Below, one piece after another: positions 6,219 to 14,471 of a stretch of DNA of 64,000 nt. The notes below the pieces were generated by a model. That model was given only the letters and a program-made list of their open reading frames with translations, had not been told where the DNA came from and made no database searches. How positions within the stretch are numbered: position 1 is the first letter of the stretch; each line of letters begins with the position of its first letter. The translations under genes were made by a program, and so were the position numbers. The stretch comes from Ferrimonas gelatinilytica (lineage in GTDB: Bacteria; Pseudomonadota; Gammaproteobacteria; Enterobacterales; Shewanellaceae), in assembly GCF_039544205.1 (NCBI RefSeq), contig NZ_BAABLF010000004.1, positions 155,399 through 219,398 on the forward strand. The letters are read 5' to 3'.

Positions 6219-8963
6219 ATGTCCGCGAGCGAACGCAAACCCCTCATCCTGGTCGATGGCTCCTCCTACCTCTACCGCGCCTTCTACGCGCCCCCCCACC
6301 TGACCAACTCCAAGGGCGAGCCCACCGGAGCGGTTTACGGTGTGGTCAACATGCTTCGCAGCCTGCTGCGCAAGCATAAGCCCAGCCACATGGCGGTGGT
6401 TTTCGACGCCAAGGGGAAAACTTTCCGGGACGAGCTGTCCGCCGACTACAAGGCACAGCGGCCGCCGATGCCGGACGATCTCCGCAGTCAGGTCAAGCCA
6501 CTGCATGCCATCATTCGCGCCCTGGGCCTGCCGATGATCGTTCACGAAGGGGTGGAAGCCGATGACGTTATCGGCACCCTGGCGGTGGAAGCGGAGAAAG
6601 CGGGCTACGAGGTGCTGATCAGCACCGGGGATAAGGACATGGCCCAGCTGGTGACCGACAAGGTCACCCTGGTCAATACCATGACCGATACCTACCTAGA
6701 CCCCGCCGGTGTGAAAGAGAAGTTCGGCGTCGGCCCGGAGTTGATCATCGACCTGCTGGCCATGATGGGCGACAAGGTGGACAACATTCCCGGCCTGCCC
6801 GGGGTCGGGGAGAAAACTGCCCTGGCGATGCTGCAGGGTATCGGCAGCCTGGAGCAGATCTACCAGGACGTGGATGCCGTCGTGCCGCTGGGGTTCCGTG
6901 GCAGCAAGAGCATGCCGAAGAAGCTGAGCGAAAACAAAGAACTTGCCTTCCTGTCCTACAAGCTGGCGACCATCAAACTGGATGTGGCACTGGAGGAACA
7001 TCCTGAAGACCTGAAGATCGGGGAGCCGGATAATGATGCCCTCGCCAAACTTTACGGTGAGATGGAGTTCCGGCGCTGGCTCAGCGAAGTGCTGGACCAG
7101 GGTTCGGTCACCAGCCAGATCCAGCAGGATGACAGCACCCCGGCCTCCATGCAGCAAACGGAGCATGAGCTGATCCTAAGTGAATCACAGCTGGACAGCT
7201 GGATCGCGAGGCTTAAAGAGGCACCGCTGTTTGCGCTGGATACCGAGACCACCAGCATCGATTACATGGAGGCGGAACTGGTGGGTCTCTCCTTCGCCGT
7301 CGAAGCGAGTAAGGCCGCCTACCTGCCGGTGGCCCATGACTATGAGGGTGCGCCCCAACAGCTGGACAGGGAGCGCGTTCTGGCCAAGCTCAAACCCCTG
7401 CTCGAGGATGTCGACGCCAAGAAGGTGGGACAGAACCTCAAATACGACATGTCGGTGCTGGCCAAGTACGGCATCACCCTGCGGGGGATCGCCTTCGACA
7501 CCATGCTGGAGTCCTACTGCTTCAACTCCACAGCGGGCAAGCACAACATGGACGACCTTGCCCTGAAGTACCTCGGGCATAAAACCATCCACTTCGAGGA
7601 GATCGCCGGCAAGGGCGCCAAGCAGAAAACCTTCAACCAGATCCCGCTGGAGCAAGCCGCCCCCTATGCCGCCGAAGATGCGGACATCACCCTGCGCCTG
7701 CATCAACACCTGATGCCGCGGCTGGAAGCCCTCGAGGGGCCACTTCGGGTATTCCGTGAACTGGAGATGCCCCTGGTTCCCATCATGTCGCAAATGGAGC
7801 GCCACGGCGTACGGCTGGACTGTGACAAGCTGCACCAGCAAAGCAGCGAGATCGCCGCCAAACTGACCCAGCTGGAGAGTCAGGCCCACGAGATCGCCGG
7901 TGAGGTGTTCAACCTGGGCTCCACCAAGCAGCTGCAGACGATCCTGTTCGATAAGCTTAACTGCCCGGTCATCAAGAAAACCCCCAAGGGGGCTCCCTCC
8001 ACCGCCGAAGAGGTACTGCAGGAGTTGGCGTTGGACTACCCGCTGCCCAAGGTCATTCTTGAGCACCGCAGCCTGGCCAAGCTAAAGAACACCTACACCG
8101 ATAAGCTGCCGCAGATGGTCAAGGGGGAGGGGCGGGTGCACACCTCCTACCATCAGGCGGTCACCGCCACCGGTCGCCTCTCCAGCTCGGATCCCAACCT
8201 GCAGAACATCCCGATCCGCAGCGAAGAGGGGCGTCGTATTCGCCAGGCCTTCATCGCCGAGCCCGGCTGCTGCCTGTTGGCAATCGATTACTCCCAGATC
8301 GAGCTGAGGATCATGGCTCACCTCTCCCAGGATCCGGGTTTGCTGGATGCCTTTGCCCACGGCAAGGATATCCACCGGGCCACCGCCGCCGAAGTGTTCG
8401 AAGTCCCCTTCGACGAGGTGACGACGGAGCAGCGCCGTCGGGCCAAGGCGGTGAACTTCGGCCTGATCTACGGCATGTCCGCCTTCGGCCTGGCTAAACA
8501 GTTAGGTATCCCGCGCTACGAGGCCCAGGCCTACATCGATACCTATTTCGAGCGCTACCCCGGTGTCCTGGCGTACATGGACCGCACCCGGGCACAGGCC
8601 CGGGAGGACCACTACGTCGAGACCCTGATGGGACGCCGCCTGCACCTGCCCGAGATTAACGCCCGCAACAAGATGCGTCAGCAAGCCGCCGAGCGCACCG
8701 CCATCAACGCGCCGATGCAGGGCACTGCCGCAGATATCATCAAGAAGGCGATGATCCTGGTGGATGAATACCTGCAACAGCAGGAGAGTTCGGAGATCCG
8801 ACTGCTGATGCAGGTACACGACGAACTGGTGTTTGAGGTCCAGGAGGAGAAACTGGCGGCCCATCAAAAGGTGCTCTGTGAACTGATGGAGCAGGCCGCA
8901 GAGCTTGACGTGCCACTGATCGCCGAAGCCGGCAGCGGCTGCAACTGGGACGAAGCCCACTGA
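6219..8963 (+). CDS. polA: DNA polymerase I
   Basis: Replication and repair polymerase that removes Okazaki-fragment primers and fills gaps. It has 914 residues with all three domains. The 5'-3' exonuclease spans roughly residues 1-300 (VDGSSYLYRAFYA, VEADDVIGTLA, GDKDMAQLV, GDKVDNIPGLPGVGEKTA). The 3'-5' exonuclease has an intact DTETT motif near residue 340 and ends in AEDADITLRLH. The polymerase has the A motif DYSQIELRIMAHLS, the B motif RRAKAVNFGLIYGMS and the C motif QVHDELVFE. No frameshift was seen. The upstream region carries DnaA boxes and Spot 42 follows, the classical polA-spf order. Confidence 0.98.
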   Translation: MSASERKPLILVDGSSYLYRAFYAPPHLTNSKGEPTGAVYGVVNMLRSLLRKHKPSHMAVVFDAKGKTFRDELSADYKAQRPPMPDDLRSQVKPLHAIIRALGLPMIVHEGVEADDVIGTLAVEAEKAGYEVLISTGDKDMAQLVTDKVTLVNTMTDTYLDPAGVKEKFGVGPELIIDLLAMMGDKVDNIPGLPGVGEKTALAMLQGIGSLEQIYQDVDAVVPLGFRGSKSMPKKLSENKELAFLSYKLATIKLDVALEEHPEDLKIGEPDNDALAKLYGEMEFRRWLSEVLDQGSVTSQIQQDDSTPASMQQTEHELILSESQLDSWIARLKEAPLFALDTETTSIDYMEAELVGLSFAVEASKAAYLPVAHDYEGAPQQLDRERVLAKLKPLLEDVDAKKVGQNLKYDMSVLAKYGITLRGIAFDTMLESYCFNSTAGKHNMDDLALKYLGHKTIHFEEIAGKGAKQKTFNQIPLEQAAPYAAEDADITLRLHQHLMPRLEALEGPLRVFRELEMPLVPIMSQMERHGVRLDCDKLHQQSSEIAAKLTQLESQAHEIAGEVFNLGSTKQLQTILFDKLNCPVIKKTPKGAPSTAEEVLQELALDYPLPKVILEHRSLAKLKNTYTDKLPQMVKGEGRVHTSYHQAVTATGRLSSSDPNLQNIPIRSEEGRRIRQAFIAEPGCCLLAIDYSQIELRIMAHLSQDPGLLDAFAHGKDIHRATAAEVFEVPFDEVTTEQRRRAKAVNFGLIYGMSAFGLAKQLGIPRYEAQAYIDTYFERYPGVLAYMDRTRAQAREDHYVETLMGRRLHLPEINARNKMRQQAAERTAINAPMQGTAADIIKKAMILVDEYLQQQESSEIRLLMQVHDELVFEVQEEKLAAHQKVLCELMEQAAELDVPLIAEAGSGCNWDEAH

Positions 8964-9067
8964 TCATGGGGCCTGCAGCGCCGGGGGAGGGTGATCGACA
9001 CCACAGAATTGTCCCCTCGCCCGGCCGAAGCCTATTCCACCTGGGGTCGAAACGTTATCCTTTGCGA

Positions 9068-9169
9068 GTAGGGTACAGAGGTAAGATGTTCTTCTTTCCA
9101 ACCTGTTTTGACGGCACTGGCCGTCGCCAACATTTGGCCCCCGGTGACTTCAGTCACCGGGGTTTTTTA
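9068..9169 (+). ncRNA. spf: Spot 42 small RNA
   Basis: The 5' end GTAGGGTACAGAGGTAAGAT is identical to Spot 42 of E. coli, and the next bases (GTTCTTCTTTCCAACCTGTTTT) follow its unstructured region closely. It ends in a Rho-independent terminator: CCCCGGTGACT, a short loop, AGTCACCGGGG, then six T. Spot 42 is an Hfq-dependent, CRP-repressed RNA that tunes catabolic genes. A -10-like TTATCC lies at 9055-9060. The location between polA and engB is the conserved one. Confidence 0.95.
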
Positions 9170-9231
9170 TGCCCGAAGCGCTAAGGCGGCAGGGTGTGAC
9201 CGGATCCACACGCCATTTTTAGAGTAAATGC

Positions 9232-9260
9232 TTTAACCTGGTTTTTTCCTGCGCTATATT
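9232..9260 (+). promoter_or_regulatory. Promoter of the orphan RNA after spf
   Basis: TTTAAC at 9232-9237, a 17-base spacer, and a strong -10 TATATT at 9255-9260. It lies downstream of the Spot 42 terminator and faces a short unit that ends in a clear terminator at 9339-9369. Confidence 0.45.
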
Positions 9261-9265
9261 GTCGC

Positions 9266-9369
9266 CACGTGTTCAATCCTCGCGGTTGGAGCGTCTTGTT
9301 ATCGTTTATTGGAAGGCTTGTTCTAACAACACCTTTAACCCGGGGCCCCTTTGGCCACCGGGTTTTTTT
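9266..9369 (+). ncRNA. Candidate unnamed small RNA downstream of spf
   Basis: A self-contained transcription unit of about 104 nt: promoter-like elements at 9232-9260, no convincing open reading frame, and a strong Rho-independent terminator. The terminator stem is CCCGG-GGCC (9339-9347) pairing with GGCC-A-CCGGG (9353-9362), followed by seven T. Inside are two TTGGA sequences and a small inverted repeat TTGTTCTAACAA. The only downstream gene, engB, is on the other strand, so this is not a leader. I do not recognise a known RNA family. The 5' end is estimated from the promoter. Confidence 0.5.
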
Positions 9370-9719
9370 ATTCTCATTCAGGCGCTTCACGATGGCGTCG
9401 CGGGGCCCCGCTTCCAGGTCCAGGAACCGAAACGAAGAGGCCACGCCTCGCAATGGGCTTGCGCTCACCACGGCAGTGACTCCGCAGCCTCCCCCGGATA
9501 ACGCCTCCGGGCACAGGGCATCGGGCAAAACCGGGTCGAGGTCCGTGAGATAAAACGGGAAAGCCTGAGGTTACCCAAGTCTCGGGTTCAGGCCATCACG
9601 GAGGATGAAGAGAGGGGGGAGAAGGGAGCTCATCACAGGGGGCATTGCCCCCCATCAGGTACTGCCGCCAGTGCCAACCCTCGGCCTGGAGACAGTAACC
9701 CAGGCTCTGGGTTGGCGCT
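9370..9719. other. Intergenic, no gene recognised; large hairpin near engB end
   Basis: About 350 bases with no supported gene; the short frames look like chance readings. The only clear structure is a two-tier hairpin at 9673-9716 (GCCAACCC pairing with GGGTTGGC, and inside it CCTGG with CCAGG). It lies just past the engB stop and could end engB transcription, though no T-run follows on that strand. Confidence 0.4.
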
Positions 9720-10361
9720 TTAGAAAGGCTGCGTTTCGTCGTCGTGACGCTGGAACCAACCGTTAAGCACCGCCAGGGCCGGCTCGCGACCCGTCCCTTT
9801 GAGGGAGGAGAACAGCTGCACCGTGACCTCTCCCTCCAGTTCCGCCAAGGTTGCCTTCACGGTTCTGAGGGTTTTCTGCTTCTCCGCCTGCTTCAGCTTA
9901 TCGGCCTTGGTCAGCAGCACCAGCACCGGCATCTGCGCCGCCACGCCCCAACGAATCATATTGAAGTCCAGATCTTTAAGCGGGTGACGGATATCCATCA
10001 ATACCACCAGCCCCTTAAGGCAGCGACGCTCCTCCAGGTACTGGGCCAGCTTCTCCTGCCACTGCAACTTCATCTCCAGCGGCACCTTGGCAAAACCGTA
10101 CCCGGGCAGGTCGATCAATCGCTTGTCATCGTCGAGCCGAAACACATTGATAAGCTGTGTGCGGCCCGGTCGCTTACTGGTGTGTGCCAGGCCGCGATGG
10201 TCGGTTAAGGTGTTGAGGGCGCTGGATTTACCCGCGTTGGAGCGGCCGGCAAAGGCGATCTCCATGCCCTGGTCGTCGGGCAGGTGGTGGATATCCGGCG
10301 CACTGGTTACAAAGTGCGCGCGGCGAAAATCGATGGTCTGTTCTGACACGTAAGTCTCCAT
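9720..10361 (-). CDS. engB: Ribosome biogenesis GTPase EngB (YihA)
   Basis: Essential circularly ordered GTPase for 50S subunit maturation and division, 213 residues from the chosen start. G motifs in order: G1 GRSNAGKSS, G2 GRTQLINVF, G3 DLPGYGFA, G4 TKADKL and G5 SSLKGTG. The longer frame from 10406 gives 15 extra residues not seen in homologues. The Met at 10361 aligns with E. coli YihA (HFVTSAPDIHHLP following). It is divergent from the cytochrome c4 gene. Confidence 0.95.
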   Translation of the reverse strand: METYVSEQTIDFRRAHFVTSAPDIHHLPDDQGMEIAFAGRSNAGKSSALNTLTDHRGLAHTSKRPGRTQLINVFRLDDDKRLIDLPGYGFAKVPLEMKLQWQEKLAQYLEERRCLKGLVVLMDIRHPLKDLDFNMIRWGVAAQMPVLVLLTKADKLKQAEKQKTLRTVKATLAELEGEVTVQLFSSLKGTGREPALAVLNGWFQRHDDETQPF

Positions 10362-10520
10362 GGGGCCGTGCTGCCTGAGCGGGATTAGGCTCACAAAATG
10401 CAGCAACTCTTAGATCTGGCATCGGTTTTGTGTAAAATGCCTGCAGCATGCTCCCTCCATTTTAACAGGCGAGTGATGCGGCAGGGAAAGAAACGCTTAA
10501 GAAGAAAAAGTTGGAACATC

Positions 10521-11150
10521 ATGAAAAAGTTTGCTGTTGCCCTCGCTGTACTGTCCACCCTCTCCACCTCAGCCATGGCCGAAGGAGATCCGGTCGCTGG
10601 CCAAGCCAAAGCGGCCACGTGCATCGCTTGCCACGGAATGGACGGAAACAGTCCCATCGATCTTTACCCCAAAATCGCCGGCCAGCATCAGGACTACCTG
10701 ATCAAGCAGATCAAAGAGTTTAAGCTGGCTGCCCAGACCGGTGGCGCACAAGGACGCCATGATCCTGTCATGAGTGGTATGGCCATGATGCTGGCCAGCG
10801 AGCAGGACATCGCCGATGTCGCGGCCTATTATGCCGGTCAAACCATCTCGCCTGGCGCGCCGGCCAGCGAAGAGGTGCAGAGCCGTGGTGAAGCCCTCTA
10901 CCTGGGTGGCGACCTTGAGCGCCAGATCACCGCCTGTTCCGCCTGTCACGGTGCCGACGGCCAGGGCATGAGCCTGGCGGGTTATCCGGCCATCGCCAGT
11001 CAGCACAGTGCGTACATCAAAGGTCAGCTGGAGAAGTTCCGTCAGGGCCAGCGTCACAACGACCTCAACGGCATGATGGGCGATGTTGCTAAAAAGCTGA
11101 GCGACGAGGAGATCACCATCTTGGCCGACTACATCCAGGGGATGCAGTAA
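10521..11150 (+). CDS. Dihaem cytochrome c4
   Basis: Periplasmic dihaem c-type cytochrome that passes electrons to terminal oxidases. It has 209 residues: an N-terminal signal peptide (MKKFAVALAV ... SAMA) and two tandem class I cytochrome domains. The haem-binding sites are CIACH in the first half and CSACH in the second, each followed by conserved Met-containing segments (VMSGMAMML and LNGMMGDVAKKL) that can supply the axial Met. The frame is open upstream to 10398, but the signal peptide and TTGGAA before ATG fix the start at 10521. It is followed directly by a strong terminator. Confidence 0.95.
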   Translation: MKKFAVALAVLSTLSTSAMAEGDPVAGQAKAATCIACHGMDGNSPIDLYPKIAGQHQDYLIKQIKEFKLAAQTGGAQGRHDPVMSGMAMMLASEQDIADVAAYYAGQTISPGAPASEEVQSRGEALYLGGDLERQITACSACHGADGQGMSLAGYPAIASQHSAYIKGQLEKFRQGQRHNDLNGMMGDVAKKLSDEEITILADYIQGMQ

Positions 11151-11175
11151 TCCTATCGCCTCTACCGGCAGATAA

Positions 11176-11198
11176 ACGGGCCTACGGGCCCGTTTTTT
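11176..11198 (+). terminator. Terminator after cytochrome c4
   Basis: ACGGGCC at 11176-11182 pairs with GGCCCGT at 11187-11193, followed by a run of T to 11198. Confidence 0.85.
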
Positions 11199-11314
11199 GT
11201 GGCCCAAGCTTCGTAAGAGCTCGAAGAATAGGCATCTCCGCCCCCATTTCCTCAATGGGTGGTTAAAATCACCACAAAAGTCGGACTTAAAGCGCGATTA
11301 AACTGCCATGGGAA

Positions 11315-11330
11315 TGTAAGAGATTGTCCC
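11315..11330 (+). promoter_or_regulatory. GacA/UvrY-type upstream site of the first Csr RNA
   Basis: TGTAAGAGAT starts exactly 164 bases before the inferred 5' end of the RNA; the second RNA has the same sequence at the same distance. TGTAAG is the left half of the known GacA/UvrY/VarA box (TGTAAG-N6-CTTACA). The right half is poorly kept. Between this site and the promoter is a perfect 11+1+11 inverted repeat at 11396-11418, of unknown role. Confidence 0.55.
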
Positions 11331-11478
11331 TTTTTCCATACTGCGATCACGCTTTCATTTATCCAGAATTTGATATTTTCAAATAAATTTCAATGTTTTA
11401 ATTGTTTAACAATTAAAATCATCCCTTTCACTGGATTTTAAAAAAGTTGCGATCTAGCTCAAACTGGGTAAAGTGAGC

Positions 11479-11875
11479 GTCAACAGGGCAGGGTGAGCGG
11501 TCATGGAATGGCTGTTACCTCCTTCGTCGAGGACTCGCAGGATGTGAGTCATGAGATCTGCAAGGCGCTCTGAAAGGACAACACAAGTCGCAGAGCTTGG
11601 CCCCAGGGAGTTGGGGAAAAGGAAGCTTCACCATCAGGACGATGTTGGCCACGGGGAAACGTGGCGATTGCCGTTAGGGAACGACGGACCCCCAAGGAAG
11701 ACCCAATAAGCGTCAAGGCTGACCAAAAACAAGAAAACGGCACGGAAGCGCGCAAAAATAAAATGGAATCAGACCGGGAGCGTCACTAAGCAGGAAAGGA
11801 TCCCCTGATTAACTATACAGAGGTGTGTCGATTGGCACCCCGACAAGGCGACAGGTTACCCCTGTCGCCTTTTTT
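11479..11875 (+). ncRNA. CsrB/CsrC-type small RNA, first copy
   Basis: Predicted RNA of about 397 nt. Promoter: TTGCGA 11447-11452, 16-base spacer, TAAAGT 11469-11474. The 5' end GTCAACAGGG resembles E. coli CsrB (GTCGACAGGG). The body has about 17 GGA motifs, many as AGGA, GGGA or CGGA in predicted loops, the signature of CsrA-sequestering RNAs. It ends with GGCGACAGG (11847-11855), CCTGTCGCC (11861-11869) and six T. The position between engB and yihI is where csrC lies in E. coli. It would antagonise CsrA under BarA/UvrY control. It is closely similar to the second copy at 12184. Confidence 0.85.
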
Positions 11876-12019
11876 ATTTCCTGCCGAATCCCACCACAGA
11901 TCCCTCCAAAATCGACGCGTTCTTCCAACGTTTACGCCAAGAGTTCAGTATCAAATGGCTGATACCACCAATGCATCCGCTTACGCCTTCGTTTGGGGTA
12001 AAGAATAATCCCAGCCAAC

Positions 12020-12035
12020 TGTAAGAGATCGACCA
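12020..12035 (+). promoter_or_regulatory. GacA/UvrY-type upstream site of the second Csr RNA
   Basis: TGTAAGAGATC begins 164 bases upstream of the inferred 5' end of the second RNA, the same distance as for the first copy. The right half of the palindrome is degenerate. A TTTAACAATT segment near 12110 matches one arm of the inverted repeat upstream of the first copy. Confidence 0.55.
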
Positions 12036-12183
12036 TGATATACCCCAACCATTTCTCGATCTGAGTCACAAGAAAACTGCTATCTACATATTTTTCAGCT
12101 ATTTAGAGATTTAACAATTTTCATCCTTACCTTCAGGACTCAAAACCCAAGTTGCGGCAGTGCGTTATCTCGGTAAAGTACGC

Positions 12184-12581
12184 AGCAACAGGGAGGGCCA
12201 CAGTCCAGGAGCGGCTGCTGGCGACGAGGGAAATGAGCACGCAGGATGCGAGCCATGAAACCGGATGTCACCCTGAGAGCGGAGCTCGCAAGCCGGAGGG
12301 CTTGACCCCAGGGAGTCAGGGGATGCCACGGAAGATATGACATCAGGACGATGTTGACCACGGGGAAACGTGGGAATTGCCGCCAGGGATCGACGGACCA
12401 CCAGGGAAGATCCAATAAGCGTCAAGGCTGACCAAAAACAAAAAACAGCACGGAAGCGCCCAAAAATAAAATGGACCAGACCGGGAGCGTCACTGAGCAG
12501 GAAAGGAACCCCTGATTAGCAATGTAAAGGGGTGTCGATTGGCACTCCGATGAGGCGACAGGCTAACCTGTCGCCTTTTTT
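12184..12581 (+). ncRNA. CsrB/CsrC-type small RNA, second copy
   Basis: Predicted RNA of about 398 nt, a paralogue of the unit at 11479. The promoter has the same form: TTGCGG 12152-12157, 16-base spacer, TAAAGT 12174-12179. The 5' end is GCAACAGGGAGG. About 21 GGA motifs are visible. The last 200 bases match the first copy closely (for example CATCAGGACGATGTTG and AATAAGCGTCAAGGCTGACC). The terminator is GGCGACAGG (12554-12562) and CCTGTCGCC (12567-12575) with T-run. It is a second CsrA-binding decoy RNA, probably from tandem duplication. Confidence 0.85.
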
Positions 12582-12643
12582 ATTGCCCATGCCGACACGC
12601 CGGCACGGTATAATGGTGACTCGACCTAGCGCCAGGAAGTCCC

Positions 12644-13279
12644 ATGCTCTGCCCTCTGTGCCACCACGACGACACTCCCCACTACCACCAGGACAAACGC
12701 CGGCACTATTTTCAGTGTGCCCGGTGCGCTTTGGTCTTTGCCGACCCCAGTGCGTTGCTGCCGACGGCCGCAGAGAAGCAGGTCTACGATCAGCACGAAA
12801 ACCACCCGGATGACCCGGGTTACCAGCGCTTCCTATCCCGCCTGGCGGATCCCCTGCTGGCCCGTCTCTCCGGCTCACAACAGGGACTGGACTTTGGCTG
12901 TGGACCCGGTCCGGCCCTGGCGAACATGCTGCAGCAAAGCGGTCATAAGGTCGCCCTCTATGACCCCTACTACGCTCCGGATAGAACCCCTCTGCGCCAA
13001 CGCTACGACTTTGTGACCTGCACCGAAGCGATCGAACACTTCTACCGTCCGGCACGGGAGTGGCAGTTACTGATGGATCTGCTCAAGCCCGGCGGCATAC
13101 TGGCGATCATGACCAAGCTGGTGCGCAGCCCGGAAGCCTTTACCCAATGGCACTATAAAAACGACCCGACCCATGTGTGTTTCTTCAGCAAGGCGACCTT
13201 CCGTTTCCTGGCCCGGCAACACCACCTCAGTGTCGAATTCCACGGCAATGACGTCATCCTGCTGCAAAAACCGGCATAA
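12644..13279 (+). CDS. Class I SAM-dependent methyltransferase with N-terminal zinc ribbon
   Basis: Length 211 residues. The N-terminus has two CxxC pairs (CPLC and CARC), a small zinc ribbon. The methyltransferase core follows: SAM-binding LDFGCGPGPALANML near residue 80, then FVTCTEAIEHFYRP and LLKPGGILAIMTKL, the usual motifs I, IV and V of ubiE-like enzymes. The substrate is not known. A TATAAT at 12609-12614 provides a likely -10. It is an insertion between the Csr RNAs and yihI relative to E. coli. Confidence 0.82.
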   Translation: MLCPLCHHDDTPHYHQDKRRHYFQCARCALVFADPSALLPTAAEKQVYDQHENHPDDPGYQRFLSRLADPLLARLSGSQQGLDFGCGPGPALANMLQQSGHKVALYDPYYAPDRTPLRQRYDFVTCTEAIEHFYRPAREWQLLMDLLKPGGILAIMTKLVRSPEAFTQWHYKNDPTHVCFFSKATFRFLARQHHLSVEFHGNDVILLQKPA

Positions 13280-13315
13280 TCTGGTATAAACGCCGGCCCT
13301 AATGGAGGCTATCCC

Positions 13316-13840
13316 ATGACCCGAATGAAAAAATCCCGCAAAGTGAACACCAACGGTCCGAACCGACCGCCGCGGGAAAAGAAACAAGAGAAGATCGCCA
13401 GCAAGAAGGCGGGCAAAGGCCAGAAGGCCGGTAATCGCCACAGCGGCACGGCTGTGAAACAGGCGGATAAGGCCAATGCGGCCCATGACCCGCGCCTGGG
13501 CAGCAAGAAGGCGGTTCCGCTGGTGCTGGACAAAGCGAGTGCCCCCCAGCCCCGGAACCCGGTGTCCCCGGAGAAGGAGCTGAGCAAGCTGGAAAACGAC
13601 GCCCGCCTGCATACGCTGCTGGAGCGCGTTGAGGATGGCGAAGTGTTGGCCCAACATGACCAGTTCTACCTGGAAACCACGTTGGCCCGCATCGCCGTGC
13701 TGATGGACGAGCTGGGGATTCAGGAGTCGGCGCACGACGCACCTGATCCCTCTGCCGACAAGCGGGAGCAGCTCGATGACGAGGATCTCTTCGCCCAGTT
13801 CGAGCAGGGTGAAGACCTGCTGAAGCAGTTCAAAGAGTAA
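13316..13840 (+). CDS. yihI: Der GTPase-activating protein YihI
   Basis: Activates the ribosome-assembly GTPase Der. Length 174 residues. The N-terminal third is a highly basic tail (KKSRKVNTNGPNRPPREKK, KKAGKGQKAG) and the C-terminal half is helical and acidic (LENDARLHTLLERVEDGE, LARIAVLMDELGI, LDDEDLFAQFEQGEDLL), the family layout. The position engB-csr-yihI-hemN matches E. coli. The ATG at 13316 follows GGAGG. Confidence 0.93.
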   Translation: MTRMKKSRKVNTNGPNRPPREKKQEKIASKKAGKGQKAGNRHSGTAVKQADKANAAHDPRLGSKKAVPLVLDKASAPQPRNPVSPEKELSKLENDARLHTLLERVEDGEVLAQHDQFYLETTLARIAVLMDELGIQESAHDAPDPSADKREQLDDEDLFAQFEQGEDLLKQFKE

Positions 13841-13855
13841 GGGAGGGAGACCCCC

Positions 13856-14305
13856 ATGACATTACAGGGAAGTCTTGTCCTGCTGGGCAGCCTCATCATC
13901 CTGGCCCTGGCCGCTTATGCTGCCCGATTGCTCTGGCAGCTTCGTCAGCAGAAGCGTGCCCAACAAGCGGCCCGGGCTCAGCGCAGCAGCGAGCTGCACT
14001 CCCAGATCCTGCTGATCGCCAAAGCCTGCCACCAGGAGCAGTGCGAGCCCGCCGAAGGGGCATTACGCCTGGTCAACTTGTTGCGTGGCTTACCGGGACA
14101 CACTCCGGAGCACTGGCGCGCCCTCTACCCGGACCTGCACGCGCTGTATGACAAGATCGCCGACCACCCGATTCTCGACGCCCGCAAGGCGCTCAAGCGC
14201 AATGAGCGTATGCGACTAGACTTGGAGCGAGAGCGATGGGAAGACCAGCTCGGGCCGGCCATGCTGAAGGATCTGGAGCGGTTGCTTGAGGCCCGGTGGC
14301 CCTGA
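13856..14305 (+). CDS. DUF2489 family membrane-anchored protein
   Basis: Protein of 149 residues with one N-terminal transmembrane helix (residues 5-27) followed by a basic helical stretch and a cytoplasmic domain of the DUF2489 type, commonly encoded next to yihI in marine gammaproteobacteria. The function is unknown. It lies 15 bases after yihI with GGGAGGGAG before the ATG, so the two form an operon. It is closed by the terminator at 14326-14351. Confidence 0.75.
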   Translation: MTLQGSLVLLGSLIILALAAYAARLLWQLRQQKRAQQAARAQRSSELHSQILLIAKACHQEQCEPAEGALRLVNLLRGLPGHTPEHWRALYPDLHALYDKIADHPILDARKALKRNERMRLDLERERWEDQLGPAMLKDLERLLEARWP

Positions 14306-14325
14306 GAGCAACGAATAGATGCAGT

Positions 14326-14351
14326 ACGGTTCCCTCGGGAACCGTTTTTTA
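14326..14351 (+). terminator. Terminator after yihI-DUF2489 operon
   Basis: ACGGTTCC (14326-14333), loop CTCG, GGAACCGT (14338-14345), then a T-run. Confidence 0.9.
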
Positions 14352-14471
14352 TGGTCGAATGTTGAGTTTGATCGCACCTAAACAACAAAGTGGCAAAATC
14401 CCGCTCATGCACTGTGGTCTGACTCAACAAAAGCGGCATAATGCCAACAGATGCATTAAAGGAGTGACCCC

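Noticed and set aside
7185..8066. Long antisense frames within polA, moeA, hemN and other G+C-rich genes
   Set aside because: These follow from codon bias on the sense strand and lack ribosome binding sites or family resemblance.
11549..12415. Several 60-90 codon frames over the Csr RNAs
   Set aside because: They are incidental readings through GGA-rich structured RNA; promoters, terminators and repeat structure explain the DNA better.
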